Positions 52,498-61,017 of a stretch of 64,000 nucleotides of DNA are shown here, one piece after another (position 1 is the stretch's first letter; every line of letters starts with the position of its first letter). Under the pieces are notes generated by a model that saw only the letters and a program-made list of their open reading frames with translations, did no database searches and was not told the origin of the DNA. The stretch spans positions 744,001 through 808,000 of the forward strand of contig NZ_NFZS01000001.1 in NCBI RefSeq assembly GCF_003264855.1, written 5' to 3'. The DNA is from Dyella jiangningensis. Its GTDB lineage: Bacteria; Pseudomonadota; Gammaproteobacteria; Xanthomonadales; Rhodanobacteraceae. The position numbers and the translations under genes are program-made.

Positions 52498-53087
52498 TCG
52501 GATGTGCTGTCGCGAAACGGATCGGTCAGGGTGTCCGTATAGGTCCCCATCAGCAGGCGATGCTTTGGTAGAAGGTTGTTGCGGAAGAAGCGGCTGATGG
52601 AAGCCAGCCGCCGGCCCTTGTCCGTCAACAGCACGCAGCCATCCCGGATTACGATGGTGCCTGATTGCAACTGCTCGGTGAGGCGCACGTCCACCAGACG
52701 GTCTTCCTTGACGTATTCCTTGGTGAAAACTTGTTCGAAAGCATTTTCGCGGATGCCGCCACCGCGTTGCTCCATTTTCTCGAGGATATAGAAGGAGAGT
52801 GAGCGATCAAGCACCGTGGGTACCGAAATGGCGAAGCCGTAACCAAGGAGCAACCATATGACGATCAGCTGGAGTTTCTCCACCGGCCCAAGCACCTTGA
52901 ACCAGTGGCCTCCCCACAACAGTGCGCTGCATAGGGTGGTAGCGATGATCCCATCGAGAATGGCGCTGTAGAACACTACGTTCACCCGCAGATACAGCGA
53001 GTGGATGACATAGGTTGCCAGCAGCACGACCACGAAGACCGCCGTGATTGCGACGAGGCGGCCGATCTTTATTGCTTGAATACCCAA
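52476..53087 (-). CDS. Unrecognised membrane protein, 3 helices plus possible winged-helix tail
   Basis: A 203-residue protein in the gtrA/gtrB-like gene group. It begins with TTG at 53087, preceded by cggaggaaagc, and overlaps the gtrA-like stop by 19 bp; no ATG is available near. Residues about 9-28, 37-58 and 69-90 are hydrophobic helices. The remaining 110 residues are soluble and charged: LEKMEQRGGGIRENAFEQVF, then LTEQLQSGTIVIRDGCVLLTDKGRRLASISRFFRNN, which has a winged-helix-like pattern. I do not recognise the family. Its overlap suggests a fourth component of the glycosylation module. Confidence 0.6.
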   Translation of the reverse strand: MGIQAIKIGRLVAITAVFVVVLLATYVIHSLYLRVNVVFYSAILDGIIATTLCSALLWGGHWFKVLGPVEKLQLIVIWLLLGYGFAISVPTVLDRSLSFYILEKMEQRGGGIRENAFEQVFTKEYVKEDRLVDVRLTEQLQSGTIVIRDGCVLLTDKGRRLASISRFFRNNLLPKHRLLMGTYTDTLTDPFRDSTSDVDYRCQ

Positions 53088-53470
53088 AGCTTTCCTCCGA
53101 AATAACTGCAAACCATCTGCAGGAACGTGCCGATCAGGAAGCCCGTGCGATAGTCGAGCTTGGCCATGTCCGTCCAGGCGAACAGCACCGCGGCCTGCAA
53201 CAAAGCAAGGGCTGCATACAGCAGCCAGAAGCGCCCCAGTTGGTGCCAGACCGATTCTTTGGTGCCCGGAAACACGAAGTGGCGGCTTCCGAGGAACGAC
53301 GCCGTGATGCCGATGACAGCGGCGATGAAGTTGGCGACACCTGCCGACGGCACATGCGCAACATGGATGCACGCGCCCAGGACGGCGTAGCTAATGCAAG
53401 TGGCCGCCATCCCGTTGATGACGTAGCGGACCGGTTGGTGCCTGAGGAGGCTAGAGGTCGCGCTGGTCAT
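53069..53470 (-). CDS. GtrA-like flippase-type membrane protein
   Basis: A 133-residue protein with four predicted helices of the GtrA family. Motifs: VRYVINGMAATCISYAVLGACIH at the N-terminus, then FIAAVIGITASFLGSRHFVF, and FLIGTFLQMVCSYFGGKLWVFK at the end. GtrA proteins are thought to move undecaprenyl-phosphate-linked sugars to the periplasmic side. The gene overlaps the gtrB-like gene upstream by 20 bp and the unrecognised membrane protein gene downstream by 19 bp. Confidence 0.85.
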   Translation of the reverse strand: MTSATSSLLRHQPVRYVINGMAATCISYAVLGACIHVAHVPSAGVANFIAAVIGITASFLGSRHFVFPGTKESVWHQLGRFWLLYAALALLQAAVLFAWTDMAKLDYRTGFLIGTFLQMVCSYFGGKLWVFKQ

Positions 53471-54407
53471 GACGCGTCGCGAATATCTGGTCGACCAGCA
53501 GGCGATAGTCCAGCGGGAGCACCGTGCTACCGCGGGCTATACCGGTAAGCATGAGCGTCATCAGCGTGATGGCGCCTGTCTGAAGGAAGACCAGCAGCAA
53601 CAGCCCAAGCGCGACCGAGAACCAGCCCGGCGTGGCATAGCCAAGGGTCTTGAGCACGATGGCGACGCTAACGCCCAGCAGTGAAAGAACCGCGACGCTG
53701 GTGCAGGCGATGCCAACCCGGACAAGGACATCTTCGGCAAAGATCATCAGGCCCTTGAAACCGTGCAGCGCCAGGCCCACGAAGTTCATCTTGCTTTTGC
53801 CCGCATAGCGCGGCCCGCGGTCAAGGGCGCACGTGCGCCACCTCAGGCGCGACACGAGAACCGTGCCGGCTACGTGGGTGGCCAGTTCACCCATGGAAGC
53901 CAGGCGGCGTGTGGCCGTACCGTTCAGCGCCATGAAATTGCCGAAGCTGATCCTGCGTCCCGTGAGCAAGCTGAAAAGCCACTTGTAAACCACGTAGAAC
54001 GTCTTGAAGCGCAACGTCTCGACGCGGCTCTTCCGCTGAGCGACGACCACATCGACCTCGGACGCGTCCAGCTCATCGAGCAAGCTGCCGATAGTTTCAG
54101 GAAGGTCTTCGCCATCGGAGTCCATGACGACTACACGATCGATGTCGCTAAATTTGTCAGCGACATAGGCCAAGCCCACCGCAATGGCGCGCTGATGCCC
54201 GACGTTGCGTTTGAGGCGAATCACCGTGCCATCCACGTTGGCGTCGAGCATGCCTTGCAGCGTCAATGGTTGCCGCACCGAGCCATCATCCACAGCCACG
54301 ACATGGATCTCCGTACCGCAGGCTTTTGCCAGTTCGGAGAAAAGAATGGTGGAAGCTTCAGTGTCCTCGAACACCGGTGTGACGACAATGAGCTTGGGGT
54401 GGCGCAT
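53451..54407 (-). CDS. GtrB-like polyprenyl-phosphate glycosyltransferase (GT2)
   Basis: A 318-residue membrane-anchored GT2 enzyme. LIVVTPVFEDTEASTILFSEL, VVAVDDGSV, LKRNVGHQRAIAVGLAYV and VVMDSDGEDLPETI (DxD-type metal site) form the catalytic domain; two helices near the C-terminus (about 225-300) match GtrB/DPM1-like enzymes. It would attach a sugar from a nucleotide donor to undecaprenyl phosphate. UDP-xylose from the adjacent uxs gene is the likely donor, inferred from context. The start lies 6 bp after the uxs stop. Confidence 0.85.
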   Translation of the reverse strand: MRHPKLIVVTPVFEDTEASTILFSELAKACGTEIHVVAVDDGSVRQPLTLQGMLDANVDGTVIRLKRNVGHQRAIAVGLAYVADKFSDIDRVVVMDSDGEDLPETIGSLLDELDASEVDVVVAQRKSRVETLRFKTFYVVYKWLFSLLTGRRISFGNFMALNGTATRRLASMGELATHVAGTVLVSRLRWRTCALDRGPRYAGKSKMNFVGLALHGFKGLMIFAEDVLVRVGIACTSVAVLSLLGVSVAIVLKTLGYATPGWFSVALGLLLLVFLQTGAITLMTLMLTGIARGSTVLPLDYRLLVDQIFATRHDQRDL

Positions 54408-54413
54408 CGCGAC

Positions 54414-55364
54414 TCAGACTCCGAGGCGCTTGCGGAAATAATCAACAGTTTCCTTCAGGCCATCGTCGAGCGAGACCTTGGGGCTCCAGTCGAGCTTTGT
54501 CCTGGCTTGCGTGATGTCGGGCTGGCGCTGCTTCGGATCGTCGCTTGGCAGTGGCTGGTAGGTGATCTTGGATTTGCCGCCCACCAGTGATACGACCTTC
54601 TCGGCTAGTTCAAGCATGGTGAACTCGCCAGGATTGCCGATGTTGATCGGGCCTGTGATGTCAATTGCACTGTTCATCAGGCGGCGCATACCCTCGATGA
54701 GGTCATCAACGTAGCAAAAGCTGCGCGTCTGAGTGCCATCGCCATAGATGGTGATCGGCTCCCCTTTGAGCGCCTGGACGATGAAGTTGCTTACGACGCG
54801 ACCATCGTTGGGGTGCATACGTGGGCCGTACGTGTTGAAGATACGCATGACCTTGATTTCGAGCTGGTGTTGGCGCCAGTAGTCGAAAAAGAGCGTTTCC
54901 GCACACCGCTTGCCTTCGTCATAACAGCTGCGGATGCCCACCGGGTTGGTGCGACCCCAGTAAGACTCGGGCTGAGGATGGACTTCCGGATCACCATATA
55001 CCTCAGACGTTGACGCCTGGAGAATGCGCGCTCTTGTGCGCTTTGCGAGGCCAAGCATGTTGATGGCACCGTGAACGCTTGTTTTGGTGGTCTGGACGGG
55101 ATCGTGCTGGTAGTGGACGGGCGACGCCGGGCAAGCCAGGTTGTAGATCTGCCCCACTTCTACATAGAGGGGAAAGGTTACGTCGTGGCGCAGCAGCTCG
55201 AAGGAAGGGTGGCCGATAAGATGCCGGATGTTGTCCTTCGAGCCCGTGAAGAAGTTATCCACGCAGAGAACGTCGTGTCCCGCTTCAATCAGGCGGTCGC
55301 ACAGGTGGGAGCCAAGAAATCCCGCGCCGCCGGTAACCAGAATCTGGCTCAAAATCTTCTCCAT
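54414..55364 (-). CDS. uxs: UDP-glucuronate decarboxylase (UDP-xylose synthase)
   Basis: A 316-residue extended [37 protein letters not shown] starts the Rossmann fold, [24 protein letters not shown] and [28 protein letters not shown] are highly characteristic of UXS, and [15 protein letters not shown] holds the YxxxK. It converts UDP-glucuronate (from ugd) to UDP-xylose. It is the first gene of a tightly packed unit uxs-gtrB-gtrA-unknown. A 349-bp upstream gap probably contains its promoter. Confidence 0.93.
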   Translation of the reverse strand: MEKILSQILVTGGAGFLGSHLCDRLIEAGHDVLCVDNFFTGSKDNIRHLIGHPSFELLRHDVTFPLYVEVGQIYNLACPASPVHYQHDPVQTTKTSVHGAINMLGLAKRTRARILQASTSEVYGDPEVHPQPESYWGRTNPVGIRSCYDEGKRCAETLFFDYWRQHQLEIKVMRIFNTYGPRMHPNDGRVVSNFIVQALKGEPITIYGDGTQTRSFCYVDDLIEGMRRLMNSAIDITGPINIGNPGEFTMLELAEKVVSLVGGKSKITYQPLPSDDPKQRQPDITQARTKLDWSPKVSLDDGLKETVDYFRKRLGV

Positions 55365-55712
55365 GAAAAATCGTTGGTTATTTCCCGGCCGCTTCCTGTC
55401 TGAAAGCGGGACAAGATCAGTCGCTTTCCTTCACCAAAAGGGAGGGTTTCGGTCGAAAGATCCGGATCGTCGACGATGTTATAGCTGAGCTTCCCCGCAA
55501 AATCCGCAATATGCTACTTGAGCAGGGGCAGGGCGGTGAACCGGCCCCGGGGGAAACCACCAGTGTGCCGAAAGGCCGGGTTCAGCAGTCGGCCCGTGAC
55601 CAGAGGCGGGATTTTCCCGGGCCCCGGCGGCAACAGGGTGGCCTGGCCAGGCGGGGCAAGTCTGAGCGAAAGCTGGCGGCAGCGGCGATCACGCTAACTT
55701 TCAGGCCGGGGC
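55365..55712. other. Gene-free stretch between manB and uxs
   Basis: About 350 bases. The manB-proximal half is very GC-rich with short palindromes such as GGCCTGGCCAGGC. No gene with a ribosome site was found. It should contain the uxs promoter and end of the manB transcript, but no clear hexamers or terminator were identified. Confidence 0.4.
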
Positions 55713-57068
55713 TCAAGCCTGAAGCTGCGCGCGAATCTCATCAGTCTGCCGCATCATCAAGGCGTGATCAGCGCGCGCCTCGACGTTCAGGCGAAGTAGC
55801 GGTTCAGTGTTTGAGCTGCGCAGGTTGAATCGCCAGTCGCCGAAATCCGCGCTGATACCGTCCGTGTCATCGAGCACAGGATTCTGACCGGCGAAGTACT
55901 CCATGACACGTTCGATGGAAGCCTTTGCGTCGAAGACAACGAAATTGATCTCGCCGCTGCAGGGGAAGGCGCTCATGCGATCTTCGACCATGCCGGCAAG
56001 TGACTGGCCAGTGGACGATACGAGACCCGCGATGAGCAGCCACGGGATCATGCCGGAATCGCAATAGGCGAAATCACGGAAGTAGTGATGCGCGCTCATT
56101 TCGCCGCCGTAGACGGCGTTCTCCGCGCGCATGCGCTCCTTGATGAAGGCGTGGCCGGTTTTGCTCTGGACTGGGATGCCGCCCGCCGCGCTCACCATTT
56201 CGATCGTGTTCCACGTCAATCGCGGGTCGTGGATGATCTTTTCGCCTGGGTGCTTGGCCAGCAGCGCTGTTGCCAGCAGGCCGACCAGGTAGTAGCCCTC
56301 AATGAATCGGCCCGAGGCGTCGAAGAAGAAGCAGCGGTCGAAGTCGCCGTCCCAGGCGATGCCGAAGTCCGCACCGTGAGCGCGGACGGCGTCGGCGGTG
56401 GCCTGCCGGTTTTCCGGAAGCAGTGGGTTGGGTATCCCATGGGGGAAATGGCCATCCGGCTCGTGCTGGATACGCACAAACTCGAAGGGCAGATGCGATG
56501 CCAGCTCGTCGATCACCAGACCGGCACCGCCATTGCCGGGGTTGGTGACGATCTTCAGCGGCTTGAGCGACGCCGCGTCGACATAGGTCAACAGGTGCGC
56601 GACATACGCGCTCTTGTCGGCGGCAATCCGCACGGTCCCGGGAGCGGCAGACTCGACATACCGACCATCGGCAACGTGGTCGCGGATGGTGAACAGGCCC
56701 GAATCACCGCTGACGGGCCGGGCGCCTTCGCGCACGAGCTTGAGCCCGTTGTAGTCCATCGGGTTGTGGCTGGCGGTCACCATGATGCCGCCAGCCGCAC
56801 CCAGATGGGCCGTCTGGAAATAAACCTCTTCGGTGCCGCAAAGCCCGATATCGATGACATCGCGTCCACTGGCCGTGATGCCGTCAGCCAACGCGTCCTG
56901 CAGGGCAGGACTGCTCAGCCGCACGTCGCGGCCGAGCACGATGGGCCCTGGACCCAGCAACTGGGCCGTGGCATTGCCGATGCACTGGGCGAGGTCTTCG
57001 TTCAGTTCGTCCGGTACACGACCGCGAATATCGTAGGCTTTGAAGCTCTTGAGGTTGATTTCACTCAT
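55713..57068 (-). CDS. manB: Phosphomannomutase/phosphoglucomutase (ManB/XanA type)
   Basis: A 451-residue alpha-D-phosphohexomutase. [14 protein letters not shown] begins the protein, [15 protein letters not shown] carries the phosphoserine, [14 protein letters not shown] is the magnesium loop, [13 protein letters not shown] is the sugar-binding loop, and [16 protein letters not shown] the phosphate-binding C-terminal motif. It makes mannose-1-phosphate (and probably glucose-1-phosphate) for manC and rmlA. It follows etfA by 6 bp on the same strand, as near the etfA side of the Xanthomonas locus. Confidence 0.93.
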   Translation of the reverse strand: MSEINLKSFKAYDIRGRVPDELNEDLAQCIGNATAQLLGPGPIVLGRDVRLSSPALQDALADGITASGRDVIDIGLCGTEEVYFQTAHLGAAGGIMVTASHNPMDYNGLKLVREGARPVSGDSGLFTIRDHVADGRYVESAAPGTVRIAADKSAYVAHLLTYVDAASLKPLKIVTNPGNGGAGLVIDELASHLPFEFVRIQHEPDGHFPHGIPNPLLPENRQATADAVRAHGADFGIAWDGDFDRCFFFDASGRFIEGYYLVGLLATALLAKHPGEKIIHDPRLTWNTIEMVSAAGGIPVQSKTGHAFIKERMRAENAVYGGEMSAHHYFRDFAYCDSGMIPWLLIAGLVSSTGQSLAGMVEDRMSAFPCSGEINFVVFDAKASIERVMEYFAGQNPVLDDTDGISADFGDWRFNLRSSNTEPLLRLNVEARADHALMMRQTDEIRAQLQA

Positions 57069-57074
57069 CGGGCA

Positions 57075-58016
57075 TCAGAGCGCTTGTTCGAGTTCCGGAA
57101 TGATCTTGAACAGATCACCGACCAGGCCGATGTCGGCAATCTCGAAAATCGGTGCCTCGCCGTCCTTGTTGATGGCCACGATGGTGCCGGCGTCCTTGAT
57201 GCCGGTGAGGTGCTGGATGGCGCCGGAGATGCCAATCGCAATGTACAGCTCGGGGGCGATGATCTTGCCGGTCTGGCCCACCTGCAGGTCGCTCGGCACG
57301 TAACCGGCGTCGACAGCGGCACGCGAAGCGCCCACGGCCGCACCGATCTTGTCGGCGAACTTGAAGATGATCTCGAAGTTTTCCTTCGAGCCCACGCCGC
57401 GACCACCGGAGACGACCTTGCACGCGCTCTGCAGGTCCGGGCGATCGCTCTTGCCGGACTGCAACTCGACGAAACGAGTGTGTGAGGGCAGGGCAACGTC
57501 CACCGACAGGGCTTCGACCGGGGCGTTGTTGGCGCCCGTCGCCGCGGCGGCCCAGGAGGCCGTACGGATGGTGGCGACCACGGTGGTGTTGGCGTCGGCT
57601 TCGACCGTGATGATCGCGTTGCCGGCGTAGATCGGGCGCTTGAACGTGTGGGCGCCTTCCACGCTCATCACGTCGCTGACCTGGGCTACGCCGAGCAGGG
57701 CGGCGACGCGCGGCAGCACGTCCTTGCCGAACGTGGTCGACGGGGCGAACGCGTGGCTGTAACCCGCGGCGGCCTTGGCGATCTGCGGGGCCAGCACGGC
57801 AGCCAGCGGATGCACGTTCTCGGCGCGAGCGATGGTCAGCACGCGGCTCACGCCTTCGATCTTGGCGGCTTCTGCGGCGACGGCGTCGACGTTGTCAGCC
57901 AGCACCAGTACGTCGATGGCTTCGGGCTTGATCGCCGCGGCTGCGCTCACGGCGCGTGCGGTGGAGGAATTCAGCTTGCCGTCCAGGTGTTCGGCGATGA
58001 CGAGAATCTTGCTCAT
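57075..58016 (-). CDS. etfA: Electron transfer flavoprotein alpha subunit
   Basis: A 313-residue FAD-binding subunit. The N-terminal domain begins [23 protein letters not shown]; the C-terminal FAD domain has [53 protein letters not shown] and [22 protein letters not shown]. It passes electrons from acyl-CoA dehydrogenases to ETF-quinone oxidoreductase. etfB is 21 bp upstream. In Xanthomonas etfA marks one border of the O-antigen locus. Confidence 0.96.
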   Translation of the reverse strand: MSKILVIAEHLDGKLNSSTARAVSAAAAIKPEAIDVLVLADNVDAVAAEAAKIEGVSRVLTIARAENVHPLAAVLAPQIAKAAAGYSHAFAPSTTFGKDVLPRVAALLGVAQVSDVMSVEGAHTFKRPIYAGNAIITVEADANTTVVATIRTASWAAAATGANNAPVEALSVDVALPSHTRFVELQSGKSDRPDLQSACKVVSGGRGVGSKENFEIIFKFADKIGAAVGASRAAVDAGYVPSDLQVGQTGKIIAPELYIAIGISGAIQHLTGIKDAGTIVAINKDGEAPIFEIADIGLVGDLFKIIPELEQAL

Positions 58017-58037
58017 GTCATGTCTCCTTGAGGCTGC

Positions 58038-58784
58038 TTAGAGCAGACCCTTCTGCTTCAACGCCGCGACCAGCTCGGCCGCATCCTTCACCATCACGCC
58101 CTTGCTGCGCTTGGCAGGTGCGGCGTAGTGCGTGGTCTTGAGATGGTCATTGGCTTCCACGCCCAGCGACGCGAACTCGATGGTGTCGATCGGCTTGGAC
58201 TTGGCCTTCATGATGTCCGGCAGCTTGATGAAGCGCGGTTCGTTGAGGCGCAGGTCGGTGGTGATCACGGCCGGCAGTTCGGCTTCGATTACTTCGAGAC
58301 CCGCGTCGACTTCACGGGTCACCATGGCCTTACCGTCGGCGATCTCGACCTTGCTGGCGAACGTCGCCTGCGGACGGTCCCACAGCGCGGCCAGCATCTG
58401 GCCGGTCTGGTTGGCGTCGTCATCGATGGCCTGCTTGCCGAGGATGACCAGGCCCGGCTGTTCTTTTTCGATCAGCTTCTGGAAGATGCGGGCAGCAGTG
58501 AGCGGCTGCACGGCGTCGGTGGTCACCACGTGGATGGCGCGGTTGGCGCCCATGGCGAGGCCGTTGCGCAAATGCGCGGTAAGGTCCGCCGGGCCGATGC
58601 CGACCACCACGACCTCTTCGGCCACGCCCATTTCGCGCAGGCGCAGGGCTTCTTCCAGGGCGATGTCGTCGAACGGGTTGGCGGAAAGCTTCACGCCATC
58701 AGTCACGACGCCGGTGCCATCGGGTTTCACCTGGATGCGGACGTTGTAGTCCACGACGCGCTTGTAGCCGACCAGAATCTTCAT
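58038..58784 (-). CDS. etfB: Electron transfer flavoprotein beta subunit
   Basis: A 248-residue protein with MKILVGYKRVVDYNVRIQVK at the start and VVGIGPADLTAHLRNGLAMGANRAIHV in the nucleotide-binding domain; it binds AMP and pairs with EtfA. ATG 58784 is preceded by agagga at 7 bp. A longer frame to 58838 lacks support. Confidence 0.95.
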   Translation of the reverse strand: MKILVGYKRVVDYNVRIQVKPDGTGVVTDGVKLSANPFDDIALEEALRLREMGVAEEVVVVGIGPADLTAHLRNGLAMGANRAIHVVTTDAVQPLTAARIFQKLIEKEQPGLVILGKQAIDDDANQTGQMLAALWDRPQATFASKVEIADGKAMVTREVDAGLEVIEAELPAVITTDLRLNEPRFIKLPDIMKAKSKPIDTIEFASLGVEANDHLKTTHYAAPAKRSKGVMVKDAAELVAALKQKGLL

Positions 58785-58893
58785 TGCGGTTCCTCTGTCG
58801 GGCGCCTGATGGGCGCCTTGGGTTGTGCGAATGGCCATTCTAGCCGATGGACCATCCGCACACGAATGGCGGTTGAGCCTCGCTGACCCGGGG

Positions 58894-61017
58894 TTAGTCC
58901 AGCGCCTTTTGCAGTGTCCGGCCGGCTGCAGCAGGCGAGAAATGGGTTGCGACGTTGTCCATCCCGTTTACCGACAGGGTGGCCCAGAGTTCCGGGTCGT
59001 TGGCAAGGCGCTGGGTCATCTCGGCGAAGCCAGCGGCATCGTTTGCGACAAGGACGTCGATACCATCCCTCAGCTTCATGCCCTCGACCGCCAATGAGGT
59101 GGCCAGCACCGGCAGCCCATGGCTCATGGCCATGTTGATCTTGCCTTTCACGCCCGCGCCGAAACGTAGTGGTGCGATGGAAGCGAGCGCCCCCTCCAGC
59201 CAGGGCGTTAGGTCGGGAACGCGCCCGTGCAGCTCTAGCCCAGGCATGGCGAGTTCGTCGCGTGCCGACGCCGGGACGTCGCCCAGCACATGGATGCAAA
59301 TACCGGGGATGTGGGCGCGCAAGACCGGCAGAATGTCAGTGGACATCCATCGGATGGCGTCGGCATTGGGCGGGTGGCCGAACCCACCAATGAAAACGAG
59401 ATCGCCGCGCTTGCCCTGGGATCGGCTGCAGCCGTGCACATGGTGGATGTTGGAGAGCAGCTCCACTCGTGCCTGGGGCACCTCCGTGGCCAGCAGGTCC
59501 TGCTCATGAGGACTGACCACGAAGGTAATGTCCGCCTCTCGAATCAGGGCCAGCTCACTCTTGCGCGAAACGAGTGCCTGGCGAGCCATGGCCGGACTAC
59601 CGCTGACTTCGGCTGCTCGTTGCTCGCGTAGGAAGTGCAGGTCCACGGTGTCAAAGAGCACGCGTGCCTTGGTCGCATACTTGCGTACAAGCGAAATGTA
59701 CTGCCCTGCAACGGTATGCCGGCAAAGCATTACGGCATGTAGCTGGTCACCATTTTCTCGTAACCATGAAAGCAGATCGGGAACCCATGGGCGGTCCAGT
59801 ACTTCTGTGCCAAGACAGCCTAGCGTTGCAATTTCTTCCTCGCTTGCGTGGCCGTCGTCGGGGAGGAAGAGCGTGTGCCAGCCCAGGTCATCGAGGATCT
59901 TGAGAATGGCGCACAGACGCAAAGAGCCCGAATCGCGTGTTGGATCCGGAGTCATGGTGTCTACCACCAGAACGCTTCCACGTCGCCGCCAGTTCAAGGC
60001 CCGTATCAGTGATGTGCCTTTGGGTGGCTGCTGGGTCAATAACGAGCTCCACTTGGCCGCGAACTTCGCTTGGTTCTGAAGCTGGTGGCGCTTCATGCCC
60101 GAATGCAGGTCGGTGCCTGCACTGATGCCTTCGTAGTGGACGACCGTGCTGGATGGTTCGTAGTAAACCTTCAGGCCCAATTGTCTGACCGCGAATGCTA
60201 GGTCAGTATCTTCGTAGTACCCGGGCGCGTAACGTAGATCAAATCCGCCTACCCGATTGAATATCTCCCTGCGGATCATCAGGGATGCTCCGCTCACGTA
60301 ATCGACCTCGCGGCGGCATCTCCAAGCAGGTGCATCCCTGGGTTCGAAGCGACCTGCGGTCCAGCCTGAGCCGTCCGCAAAAACCAATCCGCCGGCCTCC
60401 TGCAATCGCCCGTCCGGATACACGAGCCTGCTACCCGCGATGCCACAGTCTGGCCTGTCCGCGAAGCACGCAAGCAATCCAGTCAGCCACTCGGGCATGA
60501 CCTGCGTGTCATTGTTCAGGAACAGCAGGAACTCGCCGCGAGCAGCCCCTGCGCCAGCATTGCAACTGCCGACAAAACCGAGGTTCGCCGCATTGCGGAT
60601 AAGGCGTAGTCCACCAATTTGCGAGAGAACTTCTGCGGTGTCGTCTGGGGACATGTCGTCCACGACTATCACTTCAAAAGCCGGGGCGGATGTGTTTCGC
60701 AGGAGGGAGCGGAGGCAAGCCAGCGTATACGCAATCTTTCCGTGGACCGGAATGATCATTGAGACCAGCGGTTCGGCAGCGCTCGGGAATTCGAACGGCG
60801 AGAAGGGCACGTCCAACGCATCGACTTGCAGCGAATCATCAACGGCGGGGCGTTGCTTGAATTCCTGTCTGACACGAGCAAAGGTGCCTCGCCAGCCACG
60901 CAATGCCACGCTGCTACGAAATCGTTGCAGCGTGTAATGCAAGCGCCGGAGGCGCCAAGTCAATCTAGCGGACAGCGGCGCGCCCTCAGAGATTCTGATA
61001 ATTCGGCCCCGACCCAC
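58894..61017 (-). CDS. Large two-domain glycosyltransferase (GT2 plus GT4)
   Basis: About 707 residues. Residues about 85-330 are a GT2 domain: VSMIIPVHGKIAYTLACLRSLL, VVDDMSPDDT, FLLFLNNDTQVMPEWL and YYEDTDLAFAVRQLG. Residues about 350-700 are a GT-B/GT1-4-type domain: LVFIGGFGHPPNADAIRWM and PLRFGAGVKGKINMAMSHGLPVLATSLAVEGM. Such fusions act on O-antigen or cell-surface glycans. The proposed GTG start (61017) overlaps the ETF-QO stop by 32 bp and is uncertain; an internal TTG at 60963 is an alternative. The gene is placed between the ETF-QO and etfBA genes on the same strand. Confidence 0.82.
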   Translation of the reverse strand: MGRGRIIRISEGAPLSARLTWRLRRLHYTLQRFRSSVALRGWRGTFARVRQEFKQRPAVDDSLQVDALDVPFSPFEFPSAAEPLVSMIIPVHGKIAYTLACLRSLLRNTSAPAFEVIVVDDMSPDDTAEVLSQIGGLRLIRNAANLGFVGSCNAGAGAARGEFLLFLNNDTQVMPEWLTGLLACFADRPDCGIAGSRLVYPDGRLQEAGGLVFADGSGWTAGRFEPRDAPAWRCRREVDYVSGASLMIRREIFNRVGGFDLRYAPGYYEDTDLAFAVRQLGLKVYYEPSSTVVHYEGISAGTDLHSGMKRHQLQNQAKFAAKWSSLLTQQPPKGTSLIRALNWRRRGSVLVVDTMTPDPTRDSGSLRLCAILKILDDLGWHTLFLPDDGHASEEEIATLGCLGTEVLDRPWVPDLLSWLRENGDQLHAVMLCRHTVAGQYISLVRKYATKARVLFDTVDLHFLREQRAAEVSGSPAMARQALVSRKSELALIREADITFVVSPHEQDLLATEVPQARVELLSNIHHVHGCSRSQGKRGDLVFIGGFGHPPNADAIRWMSTDILPVLRAHIPGICIHVLGDVPASARDELAMPGLELHGRVPDLTPWLEGALASIAPLRFGAGVKGKINMAMSHGLPVLATSLAVEGMKLRDGIDVLVANDAAGFAEMTQRLANDPELWATLSVNGMDNVATHFSPAAAGRTLQKALD

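Noticed and set aside
56085-57485. 466-codon open frame on the plus strand
   Set aside because: Antisense of manB and etfA, both of which are clearly real.
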